Shown here in pieces: positions 46,989 through 57,019 of a stretch of DNA of 64,000 bases (its first letter is position 1; the number at the start of each line of letters is the position of its first letter). The position numbers and the translations under genes are program-made. The DNA comes from Luteimonas salinisoli. GTDB lineage: Bacteria > Pseudomonadota > Gammaproteobacteria > Xanthomonadales > Xanthomonadaceae. Where the stretch lies: assembly GCF_013425525.1 (NCBI RefSeq), contig NZ_JACCKA010000091.1, forward strand, positions 88,899 through 152,898, written 5' to 3'. The notes beneath the pieces were generated by a model, which did no database searches, was not told where the DNA came from, and worked only from the letters and a program-made list of their open reading frames with translations.

Positions 46989-48428
46989 CTACACCTGCAT
47001 GGTCTTCCACTTCCCGCGCGAGAACAGCCACAGGGTGAACAGGCCCACGGTGGTCTCGGAGACGAACACCGCCCAGAACACGCCGGTGTGCTGCCAGTCC
47101 AGGGTGATCGCCAGCCAGTACGACAGCGGGATCTGGATCAGCCAGAAGAACACCAGGTTGATCTTGGTGGGGGTGACCGTGTCGCCGGCGCCGTTGAAGG
47201 CCTGCACCGCCACCATCCACCAGCCGTAGACGAAATAGGAATACGACAGGATCAGCAGCCAGCTGCCGCCGATCTCGATCACGGTGGGGTCGTCGGTGAA
47301 CACGGCGATCAGCCGGTCGTGGAACAGGAAGAACACCACCGACACCGCCACGGTGAAGACCATGTTGTACCAGCCGATCCGCCACACCGAGGCCTCGGCG
47401 CGCTCAGGCTGGCCGGCGCCGAGGTTCTGCCCCACCAGCGTGGCCGCGGCGTTGGACATGCCCCAGGCCGGCATCAGCGTGAACATCATGATCCGGATCG
47501 CGATCGTCGCGCCGGCGACCGCCTCGCTGCCGATGCTGGCCAGGATCCGCATCAGGAAGATCCACGAGGTCATCGCCACGATCATCTGGCCCACCCCGCC
47601 CAGCGAGGTGCGCACGATGTTGAACAGCACCGCACCGCGCCACACCAGGTGCGCGCCGGTCACCCGGATGTGCTTGCCGCCGCGGAACAGGATCCACAGC
47701 TGCATCAGCACGCCGGCGCCGCGGCCGATGTTGGTGGCGATGGCGGCGCCCTCGATGCCCATCGCCGGGATCGGGCCGAATCCGAAGATCAGGATCGGGT
47801 CCAGCACGATGTTCAGGCCGTTGGCCACCCACAGCACGCGCATGGCGATGGCGGCGTCGCCGGCACCGCGGTAGATCGCGTTGATCACGAACAGCAGCAT
47901 GATCACCGCGTTGCCGCCGAGCATCCACTGCATATAGCGGTAGCCGTGCTGCAGGGTCCAGTCGTCGGCGCCCATCACCCGCAGCAGATCCTGGGCGTAG
48001 AGGATGCCGACCAGGGCGAACGGCACCGACACCAGCATCGCGAGCAGGATGGCCTGCACGGCGGTGATCGCGGCTTCCTCGGGTTTGTGCTCGCCGATGC
48101 GCCGGGCGATCACGGCGGTCACGGCCATCGCCAGGCCCATCGCGATCGAGTACAGCAGGAACAGGTAGCTTTCGGTCAGGCCCACGGTGGCCACCGCGGA
48201 CGAGCCCAGCTTGCCGACGAAGTAGATGTCCACCACCGCGAAGGTGGACTCGAGCACCAGTTCCAGCACCATCGGGACGGCGAGCAGGAACACCGCCTTG
48301 CGCATCGGGATCTTGGTGTAGTCGGCGCCGGTGCCGCGGATCGCGTCGCGCAGGGCCGCCCAGACCGAGCCCTTCGGCGGAGGCGGGGCGGCGACGGCTT
48401 CGGCGGTCTGGGTCGGTTCGGTGCTCAT
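46989..48428 (-). CDS. MATE family efflux transporter
   Basis: The 479-residue protein starts at ATG 48428. It has about 12 membrane helices in two homologous halves, with MATE hallmark sequences in the first half (VPMVLELVLESTFAVVDIYFVGKLGSSAVATVGLTESYLFLLYS, TAVIARRIGEHKPEEA) and second half (AWGMSNAAATLVGQNLGAGQPERAEASVWRIG). It should export cationic drugs or metabolites by Na+ or H+ antiport; the substrate is unknown. A hydrophilic, Pro-rich N-terminus of about 40 residues precedes the first helix. Two short palindromes lie 86-122 bp upstream of the start. Confidence 0.94.
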   Translation of the reverse strand: MSTEPTQTAEAVAAPPPPKGSVWAALRDAIRGTGADYTKIPMRKAVFLLAVPMVLELVLESTFAVVDIYFVGKLGSSAVATVGLTESYLFLLYSIAMGLAMAVTAVIARRIGEHKPEEAAITAVQAILLAMLVSVPFALVGILYAQDLLRVMGADDWTLQHGYRYMQWMLGGNAVIMLLFVINAIYRGAGDAAIAMRVLWVANGLNIVLDPILIFGFGPIPAMGIEGAAIATNIGRGAGVLMQLWILFRGGKHIRVTGAHLVWRGAVLFNIVRTSLGGVGQMIVAMTSWIFLMRILASIGSEAVAGATIAIRIMMFTLMPAWGMSNAAATLVGQNLGAGQPERAEASVWRIGWYNMVFTVAVSVVFFLFHDRLIAVFTDDPTVIEIGGSWLLILSYSYFVYGWWMVAVQAFNGAGDTVTPTKINLVFFWLIQIPLSYWLAITLDWQHTGVFWAVFVSETTVGLFTLWLFSRGKWKTMQV

Positions 48429-48757
48429 GGAGGCGACTCGCTGGAGATAGGGAAGACCCGGGCGGACCTGCCGCCATGGCGGCATCGAGGCGACGGACGG
48501 GGACCCCGGGAATCGACACGGCGTGTCGCGATCGGCGCCACGGGCCCGTGCGGACACGAAGCCGGCGAAACTACCAGCCCCGTTGCCGCGGTTCCAGGCC
48601 GGAAGTCACCTGCAAATGTGCGCAGGTCGGCAACTCGGCCATTTGGCGCTCCAGCCGGCACGTCGATCGATGTCGAATCGCGCCCCTCCGGGCCGTCGCC
48701 ACCACAGGATACGGGCGAGGGCCCGATCGATACCAACCACAGCAAGGGAGCAGACCA
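48429..48757. promoter_or_regulatory. 329-bp divergent control region with two palindromes
   Basis: Between the MATE and DHFR-like genes are a 15-bp palindrome CGACACG-G-CGTGTCG (48514-48528) and a 12-bp palindrome CACGGGCCCGTG (48539-48550). They have the spacing and symmetry of repressor operators, for example TetR-family ones, but no regulator gene is adjacent. AAGGGAG (48744-48750) is the ribosome-binding site of the downstream DHFR-like gene. No gene is present. Confidence 0.4.
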
Positions 48758-49381
48758 ATGCGCAAACTCATCGTTGCCGCTTTCACCAGCCTCGACGGCG
48801 TCATGCAGGCGCCGGGCGGGCCCGAAGAGGACACCGACGGCGGTTTCGCCCACGGCGGCTGGCTGGTTCCCCATGTCGACGAGGCGTTCGGCACGGCCAT
48901 GGACGAGCTGTTCTCGCGCCCGTTCGAGCTGCTGCTCGGGCGGCGGACCTACGACATCTTCGCGGCGCACTGGCCGCGCGTGCCGGCCGACGCGGAAGAC
49001 GCAGGTATGGCTGCGTTGTTCAACGGCGTGACCAAGCACGTCGCCACACACCGCCCCGCCACCCTGGCGTGGCAGAACAGCCGGGGGCTGGGCGAGGACG
49101 TCGTCGCGGCGGTGCGCGAGTTGAAGCGGCAGGACGGCGCGGACCTGCTGACCCAGGGCAGCAGCGAGCTGGTCCAGCGACTGCTCGCCACCGACATGGT
49201 CGACGAGCTGCGCCTGCTGGTGTTTCCGGTGCTGCTCGGCAAGGGCAAGCGGTTGTTCCCGGACGCGGGCCAGGCAGCCGCCTTTCGCCTGGACGAGTCC
49301 GTCGCATCGCCGAACGGCATCCTCATCTCGCGCTACCTGCGCCAAGGCGAGGTGCGGACCGGGTCGTTTGCGCTGGAGTGA
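48758..49381 (+). CDS. dihydrofolate reductase family protein (RibD C-terminal-like)
   Basis: The 207-residue protein opens RKLIVAAFTSLDGVMQAPGGPEED, the RibD_C/DHFR-like NADPH-binding motif. It continues with PFELLLGRRTYDIFAAHWP and GADLLTQGSSELVQRLLATDMVDELRLLVFPVLLGKGKRLFP, the signature of the small YwjB/YyaP-type reductases. The activity is probably NADPH-dependent reduction of an unknown substrate; it is not a classic folate DHFR. The ATG at 48758 has a good ribosome-binding site. It is alone on its strand here. Confidence 0.92.
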   Translation: MRKLIVAAFTSLDGVMQAPGGPEEDTDGGFAHGGWLVPHVDEAFGTAMDELFSRPFELLLGRRTYDIFAAHWPRVPADAEDAGMAALFNGVTKHVATHRPATLAWQNSRGLGEDVVAAVRELKRQDGADLLTQGSSELVQRLLATDMVDELRLLVFPVLLGKGKRLFPDAGQAAAFRLDESVASPNGILISRYLRQGEVRTGSFALE

Positions 49382-49447
49382 TTTCGGCCCGACCGGCGCC
49401 GGTCGTGGTGCCGGTGAGGCCGAAGCGCCGATGAGCCCCGGTCTTCG

Positions 49448-49759
49448 TCAGGGGAGTTTGAACCTGCGCGTCGCGCGCAGCGGCCACAGCGAGGTGAACT
49501 CCGCGCCTCCGACCAGGCGGTAGGCGGCGGAAACGCCGTGCGTCACCCCGAGCCGCTCCAGAACGGCCTTTGCGCGACGGAACGAATGGCGGGGGTCGGC
49601 CGTGAGCATGAAGAGGTTGATCTCCTTCGGGCCGACGTCGTGCCCCTCCTGCTCGGCGGTATCGCCGAGCGCCTGGTTCAGTTCCTGCTCGATCGTGGCG
49701 AGAAACGCTTCGTCCGGCAGCGAGGGACGCCAGAACTTGATGACCAGCTGATAGTCCAT
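49448..49759 (-). CDS. hypothetical protein, about 100 residues
   Basis: The frame from ATG 49759 codes for 103 residues, MDYQLVIKFWRPSLPDEAFLATIEQELNQALGD and so on; an in-frame GTG at 49780 would add seven residues. The protein is mixed alpha/beta and soluble, with no Cys, membrane segment or recognisable catalytic motif. I do not recognise the family. Codon use and composition look like real coding, and it lies between the DHFR-like gene (convergent) and the AAA ATPase gene (same strand, 50 bp). Confidence 0.65.
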   Translation of the reverse strand: MDYQLVIKFWRPSLPDEAFLATIEQELNQALGDTAEQEGHDVGPKEINLFMLTADPRHSFRRAKAVLERLGVTHGVSAAYRLVGGAEFTSLWPLRATRRFKLP

Positions 49760-49808
49760 GACCCGATTGTAGGCCGCCACCGCAACGTGCGCGCCAGGTA
49801 GACAGCAT

Positions 49809-50969
49809 CTACCGCTCCGGCCAGTGCCAGGCCGGAGCGTCCAGCATGCCCTGGTCCTCGATCGAGGTCCGGCTGTCCCGTTTGACCAGCCGGACCGAAT
49901 TGCAGTCGGGTGTCTGCTCCAGCGCGGCGATCAACCGGCTGGCGTGCGACACCACCCATACCTGGGTGCGCTGCGATGCCTGGGCGATCAGGCGGGCGAG
50001 CGCCGCCAGCAGGTCGGGGTGCAGGCTGGTTTCCGGTTCGTTGAGCACCATCAGCGGCGGCGGCCGCGGGGTGAGCAGGGCGGCGATCCACAGCAGGTAG
50101 CGCAGGGTGCCGTCGGAGAGTTCTGCGGCCGACAGCGGCCGCAGCAGCCCGTGCTGGCCGAACTGGAGCGAGAAGCGACCGCCCTCGACGAGGACTTCGA
50201 CGTGGGCGCCAGGAAAGGCATCGGCCACGGCGGCGTCCAAGGCCGTCGGATCGCCGATCTCGCGGATCGTTGCCCAGGCCGCGGCGAGGTCGTGGCCGTC
50301 GTGGCTGAGTACCGGCGTGCGCGTGCCCGGTTGCGGCAGCCGCGCCGGCGCGTCGGCATCGGCGCGGAAGTGGTCGTAGAAGCGCCAGCCGCGGATCGTC
50401 TCGCGCAGCTGCAGCACCTCCGGGGCGTTGCGCGGATCGGAAAGCTGGGCGAACAGGCTCTCGAACGCGCCGAGGTGCTCGCCGGCGACCCGCCAGCCCC
50501 GGCCGTCCCTAACCCGCGCCAGCGGCCCGCGACGGTCGACCAGCAGATTACCCTGGCGCAGGAACGGGCCGCTCCAGATCGCCTCGCGTTTGACCTCCGG
50601 GTCGCGCGAGAACAGCGACTGCGAGGGCGTCGGCAGCCCCAGGTCGATGGCATAGCCGAAGTCGTCGCCGGCGAAGCCCAGTTTGAGCGAGACCGGCTTC
50701 TGGCGCTGGCTTCCCTCGACCGGCGCCTCGCCCCGCCGCATGCGGCCGCTGAGCGTTTCGGGGCCGGCCCACAGCGTGGACGCCAGGCCTCCCTCGCGCG
50801 CCAGTGCCGGGACCACGCCGCCCTGGGCGGTCTCGGCAAGCAGGCGCAGCGCGCGGTACAGGCTCGACTTGCCGCTACCGTTGGCGCCGGTGACCAGATT
50901 CAGCCGCCCCATCGGGACGACGAGCTCGTGCAGAGAACGGTAGTGGGCGACGGCAAGGGTGGCGAGCAT
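49809..50969 (-). CDS. AAA family ATPase (RecF/SMC-like, AAA_21)
   Basis: The 386-residue protein has an SMC/RecF-type ATPase: Walker A GANGSGKSSLYRAL (about 28), a signature LSDGTLRYLLWIAALL and Walker B LMVLNEPETSLHPDLL, then the D-loop/H-switch region VWVVSHASRLIAAL. There is no long coiled coil. Proteins of this type are common single genes in proteobacteria, often in defence or DNA-repair contexts, but this one is isolated and lacks a TOPRIM or nuclease partner. Its cellular role is unknown. The ATG at 50969 starts the usual ATLAVAHYRSLHELVVP opening. Confidence 0.9.
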   Translation of the reverse strand: MLATLAVAHYRSLHELVVPMGRLNLVTGANGSGKSSLYRALRLLAETAQGGVVPALAREGGLASTLWAGPETLSGRMRRGEAPVEGSQRQKPVSLKLGFAGDDFGYAIDLGLPTPSQSLFSRDPEVKREAIWSGPFLRQGNLLVDRRGPLARVRDGRGWRVAGEHLGAFESLFAQLSDPRNAPEVLQLRETIRGWRFYDHFRADADAPARLPQPGTRTPVLSHDGHDLAAAWATIREIGDPTALDAAVADAFPGAHVEVLVEGGRFSLQFGQHGLLRPLSAAELSDGTLRYLLWIAALLTPRPPPLMVLNEPETSLHPDLLAALARLIAQASQRTQVWVVSHASRLIAALEQTPDCNSVRLVKRDSRTSIEDQGMLDAPAWHWPER

Positions 50970-51002
50970 GGGTTCCTGACATCTTCCGGCAAGTTGGTGC
51001 CG

Positions 51003-52670
<1,668 letters not shown>

Positions 52671-52782
52671 CGGGGCCTCCGGTGCGGGAGTCTGGAGATG
52701 CGGGGCGCTGTCGTCGACGGGCGCGGATGCGGGATTATCGCATCGGCCTTCCGGCATCGGCGGCTGCGACCGCGACCGGCGG

Positions 52783-52801
52783 GCGATTGGCGATTGGCGA
52801 T
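52783..52801 (-). repeat. short GCGATTGG tandem repeat
   Basis: GCGATTGGCGATTGGCGAT, two and a half copies of a 7-bp CGATTGG unit, lies in the 165-bp gap upstream of hutU. The same GATTGG-core element appears as a larger inverted pair at 54694-54910. They probably belong to one repeat family. Confidence 0.5.
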
Positions 52802-52835
52802 CCATGCCCCTGCGGGGGCGAGGGCCGCGCGGCGC

Positions 52836-54680
52836 TCAGAACAGCAGGTTGACCATCGCCACCACGACCAGGGTGTAGACCAGCGAAAGCGGCAGGCCGA
52901 CGCGCCAGAGGTCGCGGGGCTGGTAGCCCGCGGGGCCGGTGATCATCGACAGTACCGGGTTGGACTGGGTCATGAAATTGTTGGAGGCCGCCAGCGCCAC
53001 GATCAGGGCGAAGGCAGTGGGGTCGCCGCCGGCGGCCAGGGCCAGGTTGATGGCCAGCGGCACCACCACGATGGTGGCGCCGACGTGGCTGATCACCAGC
53101 GAAAAGGCGGTGGTCAGGAACGCCACGGCGATCTCGATCGCCCAGATCGGCAGGCCGGCCGGTAGCTGTTCGATGGTATGCCCGGCCACCCAGGCGGCGG
53201 CGCCGCTGGAGTCCATGGCCCAGCCCAGCGGGATCAGGCAGGCCATCAGGAACACGGTCTTCCAGTTGATGGCGCTGTAGGCCTCGTCCATCTTCAGCAC
53301 GCCGAACACCAGCATGCCGACCACGCCGGTCATCAGCGCGATCGAGGTGGGAATGCGCGAGGACAGGGCGATCAGGATCGTCACCGCGAAGATCGCCATG
53401 GCGATCTTGAACTTGTGCGGGCGCTGCTCGCCTTTCGGGTAGTCGGTCACCATCACCAGGTCGCGCCTGGCGGTTCCCGTCAGCGCCTGCCAGAAGCTGT
53501 GCAGCACCAGCATGTCGCCGGCGCGCAGCGCAACGTCGCGCACGTTGTCGCGGATGACCTCCTCGTCCTTGCCGCGGTTGATCGCCAGCAGGCGGATGCC
53601 GTGCTGGCGCCGCAGCTGCAGTTCGTTGGCGGTCTTGCCGATGAACTGCGAGGTCGGCGGCACCACCGCCTCGGAGATGCCGGCGCGGGCGGGGTTGAAC
53701 AGGTCGCCGAAGGTGCGCAGCCGGGTGCTCAAGCGCAGGAACTGGTTCTGCGCGAAATCCGCCACCTGCTGGCGCGTACCCATGGCGCCGATCACGCTGC
53801 CCACCCAGATGCGCGAGTCGGCGGCCGGCGCCAGCTTGGCCTCGCTGTCGGCTTTCAGCGCCAGCAGCACCGGTGCGTTGTGCAGGGTCTCGGCCTCGCC
53901 GAAGGTCATGCCCACGAGCGGGCTGTCGGCGGTAACGGTGAGCTCGAACACGTCGCCGTCGATGCCGTAGGCGCGGGCGAAGTAGCTCTGGGTGCGGGCG
54001 GGGGTGACGCCGCCGTCGTCGTCGCCGTCCCGCAGCTGGCGGTTGCCGAAGAAGTGGAAGTAGGCCAGCACCATCGCCAACAGCGCCAGGCCGATGGGCA
54101 GCGGCGCGAACATGTTCAGCGGCTCCAGCGTGGCCACGCCCGAGGGCAGGTTGGCGTTGGCCGCCACCAGCAGGTCGTTGAGCAGGATCAGCGGCGAGCT
54201 GCCGACCATGGTCAGGGTGCCGCCCACCACGATCGCCGCGCCGATCGGCAGCAGCAGCCGCGACAGGGTGATGCCGGTGCGCGAGGCCAGCCGCGAGGCC
54301 ACCGGCAGGTACAGCGCCATCACCGACGGGTTCTGCATGAAGGACGAGTTGAGACCGGCCACCGCCGAGGTGAGCAGGAACAGCCGCTGCTCCACGCCGT
54401 GCGCGCGCCGCAGCAGCCAGCCGGCCAGGCGGTTGAGCGCGCCGGTGCGGTCCAGGCCCATGCCGAGGATCATCGTGGCGATCACGCTGATCACGGCGTT
54501 GGAGGAGAAGCCGTTGAACACGTCTTCCGACGCCACCTGCCCGGACAGCCCCAGCAGCACCAGCACCACCAGCGCCACCAGATCGGCGCGCACGCGCTGG
54601 AACACGAACAGCAGCATCGTCAGGCTCACCAGGGCCAGGACGATCTTCATGTCCGTGGTAAGCGCGAGTGCGGTGTCCAT
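52836..54680 (-). CDS. SLC13 family permease with TrkA-C domains
   Basis: The 614-residue protein starts at ATG 54680. It has the SLC13 membrane fold (GFSSNAVISVIATMILGMGL, NSSFMQNPSVMALYLPVA, LLLPIGAAIVVGGTLTMVGSSPLILLNDLL, then in the second half AASNNFMTQSNPVLSMITGPAGYQ) and two central TrkA_C domains. It is related to but clearly distinct from the permease at 31756-33747, without that gene's acidic linker. The substrate is probably an anion or dicarboxylate (family knowledge). Its gene is followed by a 165-bp gap and then hutU on the same strand, so a shared transcript is possible but not shown. Confidence 0.92.
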   Translation of the reverse strand: MDTALALTTDMKIVLALVSLTMLLFVFQRVRADLVALVVLVLLGLSGQVASEDVFNGFSSNAVISVIATMILGMGLDRTGALNRLAGWLLRRAHGVEQRLFLLTSAVAGLNSSFMQNPSVMALYLPVASRLASRTGITLSRLLLPIGAAIVVGGTLTMVGSSPLILLNDLLVAANANLPSGVATLEPLNMFAPLPIGLALLAMVLAYFHFFGNRQLRDGDDDGGVTPARTQSYFARAYGIDGDVFELTVTADSPLVGMTFGEAETLHNAPVLLALKADSEAKLAPAADSRIWVGSVIGAMGTRQQVADFAQNQFLRLSTRLRTFGDLFNPARAGISEAVVPPTSQFIGKTANELQLRRQHGIRLLAINRGKDEEVIRDNVRDVALRAGDMLVLHSFWQALTGTARRDLVMVTDYPKGEQRPHKFKIAMAIFAVTILIALSSRIPTSIALMTGVVGMLVFGVLKMDEAYSAINWKTVFLMACLIPLGWAMDSSGAAAWVAGHTIEQLPAGLPIWAIEIAVAFLTTAFSLVISHVGATIVVVPLAINLALAAGGDPTAFALIVALAASNNFMTQSNPVLSMITGPAGYQPRDLWRVGLPLSLVYTLVVVAMVNLLF

Positions 54681-54693
54681 GGGGCCGGGGTTC

Positions 54694-54910
54694 GTGATTG
54701 GTGATTCGTGGTTGGGAAAGGCGGGCTGCAGGCGTCGGACCGTCAGCCGGTGGCCCCCGGATCGTCATCCGGAAGGCCAGGATCCGTTTCGCGATGCCGG
54801 GAAATCCAGGTGGATGGCCAGCCTTCGCCTGTCGTGCGGCGCTTCCGGCCCTACGGGTGCTTCAAGAAACTGCCGCTTTTTCGGCTCAGCAATCACGAAT
54901 CACCAATCAC
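54694..54910. repeat. inverted GATTGGTGATTCG repeat flanking the trmB 3-prime end
   Basis: GTGATTGGTGATTCGTG (54694-54710) has an exact 17-bp reverse complement at 54894-54910. The second copy lies inside the end of trmB and codes its last residues and the stop codon (Val-Ile-Gly-Asp-Ser-stop). The first lies in the intergenic space upstream of the SLC13 gene. The tandem GATTGG unit at 52783-52801 is related. This looks like an interspersed repeat that has been captured into a coding region. Confidence 0.7.
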
Positions 54911-55633
54911 CCGGTCGTACAACAGATCCCAGACCCCATGGCCCAGGCGCTGGCCGCGCGTCTCGAAGTGGGTCTGCGGGCGCCAGGGAGGCCGCGGCAC
55001 GTGGCCGCGCGGGCCGGCGCTGTTGCGGAGACCGGCGGTGGCGTCTAGCACGTCCCACATCTGCTCGGCATAGTCCTGCCAATCGGTGGCGAGGTGCAAG
55101 CGCCCGCCTGCGGCCAGCTTGCGCACCAGCAGGTCGGCGAACGCCGGCTGCACCAGGCGGCGCTTGTTGTGGCGCTTCTTGTGCCAGGGATCGGGGAAGT
55201 AGATGCGGATCTCGTCGAGCGAGGCGTCGGCGATCTCGTGCTCGAGCACTTCGACGGCGTCGTGATGGTAGACGCGCACGTGGTCGCTGCCGTCCTCCGC
55301 CAGGGCGTTCAGCAGCCGGCCCACGCCGGGGGCGTGGACCTCGATGCCGATGTAGTCGCGGTCCGGGTCGTGGCTGGCGGCATGGCGCAGGGCCTCGCCG
55401 TTGCCGAAGCCGATCTCGAGCACGCGCGGCGCGCGACGGCCGAATGCGGCGTCGAGATCGCGCGGGACGGGCTGCACGGCGGGCGAGCGGTGGTCGAGGC
55501 CGAAGCGCGGCCAGAGCTGCTCGAACGCGCGCTGCTGCGCCTCGCTGAAGCGGCCCTGGCGCAGCACGAAGCTGCGCACCCGGCGCCGGCCGGGCTCGAC
55601 GGTGAAGGGCTTGTCGCGGCCCGCCTCGCTCAT
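54893..55633 (-). CDS. trmB: tRNA (guanine(46)-N(7))-methyltransferase
   Basis: The 246-residue SAM-dependent enzyme makes m7G at position 46 of tRNA variable loops. SAM-binding [15 protein letters not shown] is followed by family motifs [34 protein letters not shown] and [14 protein letters not shown], and a C-terminal [19 protein letters not shown]. It starts at ATG 55633. The very end of the protein (VIGDS and stop) is encoded by a repeat element, so the natural C-terminus may have been altered. The thiG and thiS genes lie upstream on the same strand (thiS-thiG-trmB order). Confidence 0.96.
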   Translation of the reverse strand: MSEAGRDKPFTVEPGRRRVRSFVLRQGRFSEAQQRAFEQLWPRFGLDHRSPAVQPVPRDLDAAFGRRAPRVLEIGFGNGEALRHAASHDPDRDYIGIEVHAPGVGRLLNALAEDGSDHVRVYHHDAVEVLEHEIADASLDEIRIYFPDPWHKKRHNKRRLVQPAFADLLVRKLAAGGRLHLATDWQDYAEQMWDVLDATAGLRNSAGPRGHVPRPPWRPQTHFETRGQRLGHGVWDLLYDRVIGDS

Positions 55634-55644
55634 GCCCCCGCCCG

Positions 55645-55721
55645 CCCCCGTAGAGCGGAGCTTGCTCCGCTACGGGGGCTCCGGAGCCGCCAGCAGCGGA
55701 GCAAGCTCCGCTCTACGGGAG
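55645..55721. repeat. inverted pair of GTAGAGCGGAGC hairpins
   Basis: GTAGAGCGGAGCTTGCTCCGCT (positions 55650-55671, 22 bp) is repeated as an exact reverse complement at 55695-55716. Each copy contains its own 18-nt hairpin: AGCGGAGC-TT-GCTCCGCT and AGCGGAGC-AA-GCTCCGCT. The pair sits between thiG and trmB. It may act as a transcriptional or mRNA-stability element in the thiSG-trmB transcript; it is of the REP-like kind seen in this family. Confidence 0.8.
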
Positions 55722-55760
55722 GGGGGCGACGGCGACGGGGATTGATGCGGCGCATCGCCA

Positions 55761-56558
55761 TCAGCCGATCAGACCATCCACCGGGCTGGAGGCGCTGGCG
55801 TAGCGCTTGCGGGGGATGCGGCCGGCGAGGAACGCGTCGCGGCCGGCCTCGACCGCCAGCTTCATCGCCCGCGCCATCCGCACCGGGTCCTTGGCGCCGG
55901 CGATGGCGGTGTTCATCAGCACGCCATCGCAGCCGAGTTCCATCGCGATCGCGGCGTCGGAGGCGGTACCGACGCCGGCGTCGACCAGCACCGGCACCTT
56001 GGCGTTCTCGATGATCTCGAGCAGGTTGTACTTGTTCTGGATGCCGAGGCCGGAACCGATCGGCGCCGCCAGCGGCATCACCGCCACGCAGCCGATCTCC
56101 TCCAGGCGCCGCGCCAGGATCGGGTCGTCGCTGGTGTAGACCATCACCTCGAACCCGTCGGCGACCAGCTGCTCGGCCGCCTTCAGGGTCTGGACCACGT
56201 CCGGGAACAGCGTCTTCGGGTCGCCCAGCACCTCGAGCTTGGTCAGGTTGTGGCCGTCGAGCAGTTCGCGCGCCAGCCGGCAGGTGCGCACCGCGTCCTC
56301 GGCGGTGTAGCAGCCGGCGGTATTGGGCAGGATGGTGTAGCGGTCCGGCGGCAGCACGTCCAGCAGATTGGGCTCGTCCGGGTTCTGGCCGATGTTGGTG
56401 CGGCGGATCGCCACGGTGACGATCTGGGCGCCGGCGGCCGTGGTGGCGCGGGCGGTCTCGTCGAGATCCCTGAATTTGCCGGTGCCGGTGAGCAGGCGCG
56501 ACTGGTAGCGCTTGCCGGCGATGACCAGCGGGTCATCGGAAGGTGTGAAAGCGGTCAT
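55761..56558 (-). CDS. thiG: thiazole synthase
   Basis: The 265-residue TIM-barrel enzyme forms the thiazole ring of thiamine from deoxyxylulose phosphate, dehydroglycine and ThiS-thiocarboxylate. Conserved segments are [58 protein letters not shown] (Lys that forms the Schiff base), and [35 protein letters not shown]. The start is ATG at 56558. ThiS lies 103 bp upstream on the same strand. No TPP riboswitch was found in front of thiS. Confidence 0.97.
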   Translation of the reverse strand: MTAFTPSDDPLVIAGKRYQSRLLTGTGKFRDLDETARATTAAGAQIVTVAIRRTNIGQNPDEPNLLDVLPPDRYTILPNTAGCYTAEDAVRTCRLARELLDGHNLTKLEVLGDPKTLFPDVVQTLKAAEQLVADGFEVMVYTSDDPILARRLEEIGCVAVMPLAAPIGSGLGIQNKYNLLEIIENAKVPVLVDAGVGTASDAAIAMELGCDGVLMNTAIAGAKDPVRMARAMKLAVEAGRDAFLAGRIPRKRYASASSPVDGLIG

Positions 56559-56661
56559 CGCGCAATTATTGCGCAGATGGACCGGCTTGCGGCGGCGCCG
56601 TTCGCGCGGGGTTCATTGCCGGTGGACCGCCGCCGAAATGCGCGCGCGTCGGCCGGCGCAG

Positions 56662-56862
56662 TCAGCCGCCGCCGAGCGCGTGCACGATCTCCACGCGATC
56701 GCCGTCCTGCAGCGCGTGCGCATCGTGCCGGCCGCGCGGGACGATCGCGCCGTTGACCTCGACCGCCACCCGCCGGCCGGCCAGGCCCCGGGCCTGCAGC
56801 AGGTCGGCGATGGTGGACGGGTCGGAGAGGGCGAGCGGGTCGCCGTTGAGGATGATGTCCAT
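56662..56862 (-). CDS. thiS: sulfur-carrier protein ThiS
   Basis: The 66-residue ubiquitin-like protein begins MDIILNGDPLALSD and ends HALGGG, with the C-terminal Gly-Gly that is adenylated and thiocarboxylated to donate sulfur to ThiG. The ATG at 56862 fits the family; an in-frame ATG at 56871 would add three residues. The pattern DRVEIVHALGGG is typical of ThiS. It is the first gene of a thiS-thiG(-trmB) group. Confidence 0.95.
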   Translation of the reverse strand: MDIILNGDPLALSDPSTIADLLQARGLAGRRVAVEVNGAIVPRGRHDAHALQDGDRVEIVHALGGG

Positions 56863-57019
56863 GGCGGCCATTGTCGCCGTTGCGGGGCGGCGATGCATGC
56901 GGCGGCGTCGCGATGACGCGGTGCGTCTTGAGCGGCCGTCGCGATCGTGGAACGATGCGCCACCATCCGCCGCCGTATGTCCCCTGCTGGCGCCCGTCTG
57001 CACGATTCTGGAGGAATCA

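Noticed and set aside
56863-57010. TPP riboswitch upstream of thiS
   Set aside because: I looked for the conserved CTGAGA and the ACC-TGATCTGGATAATGC-like thi-box elements on the minus strand and found none.
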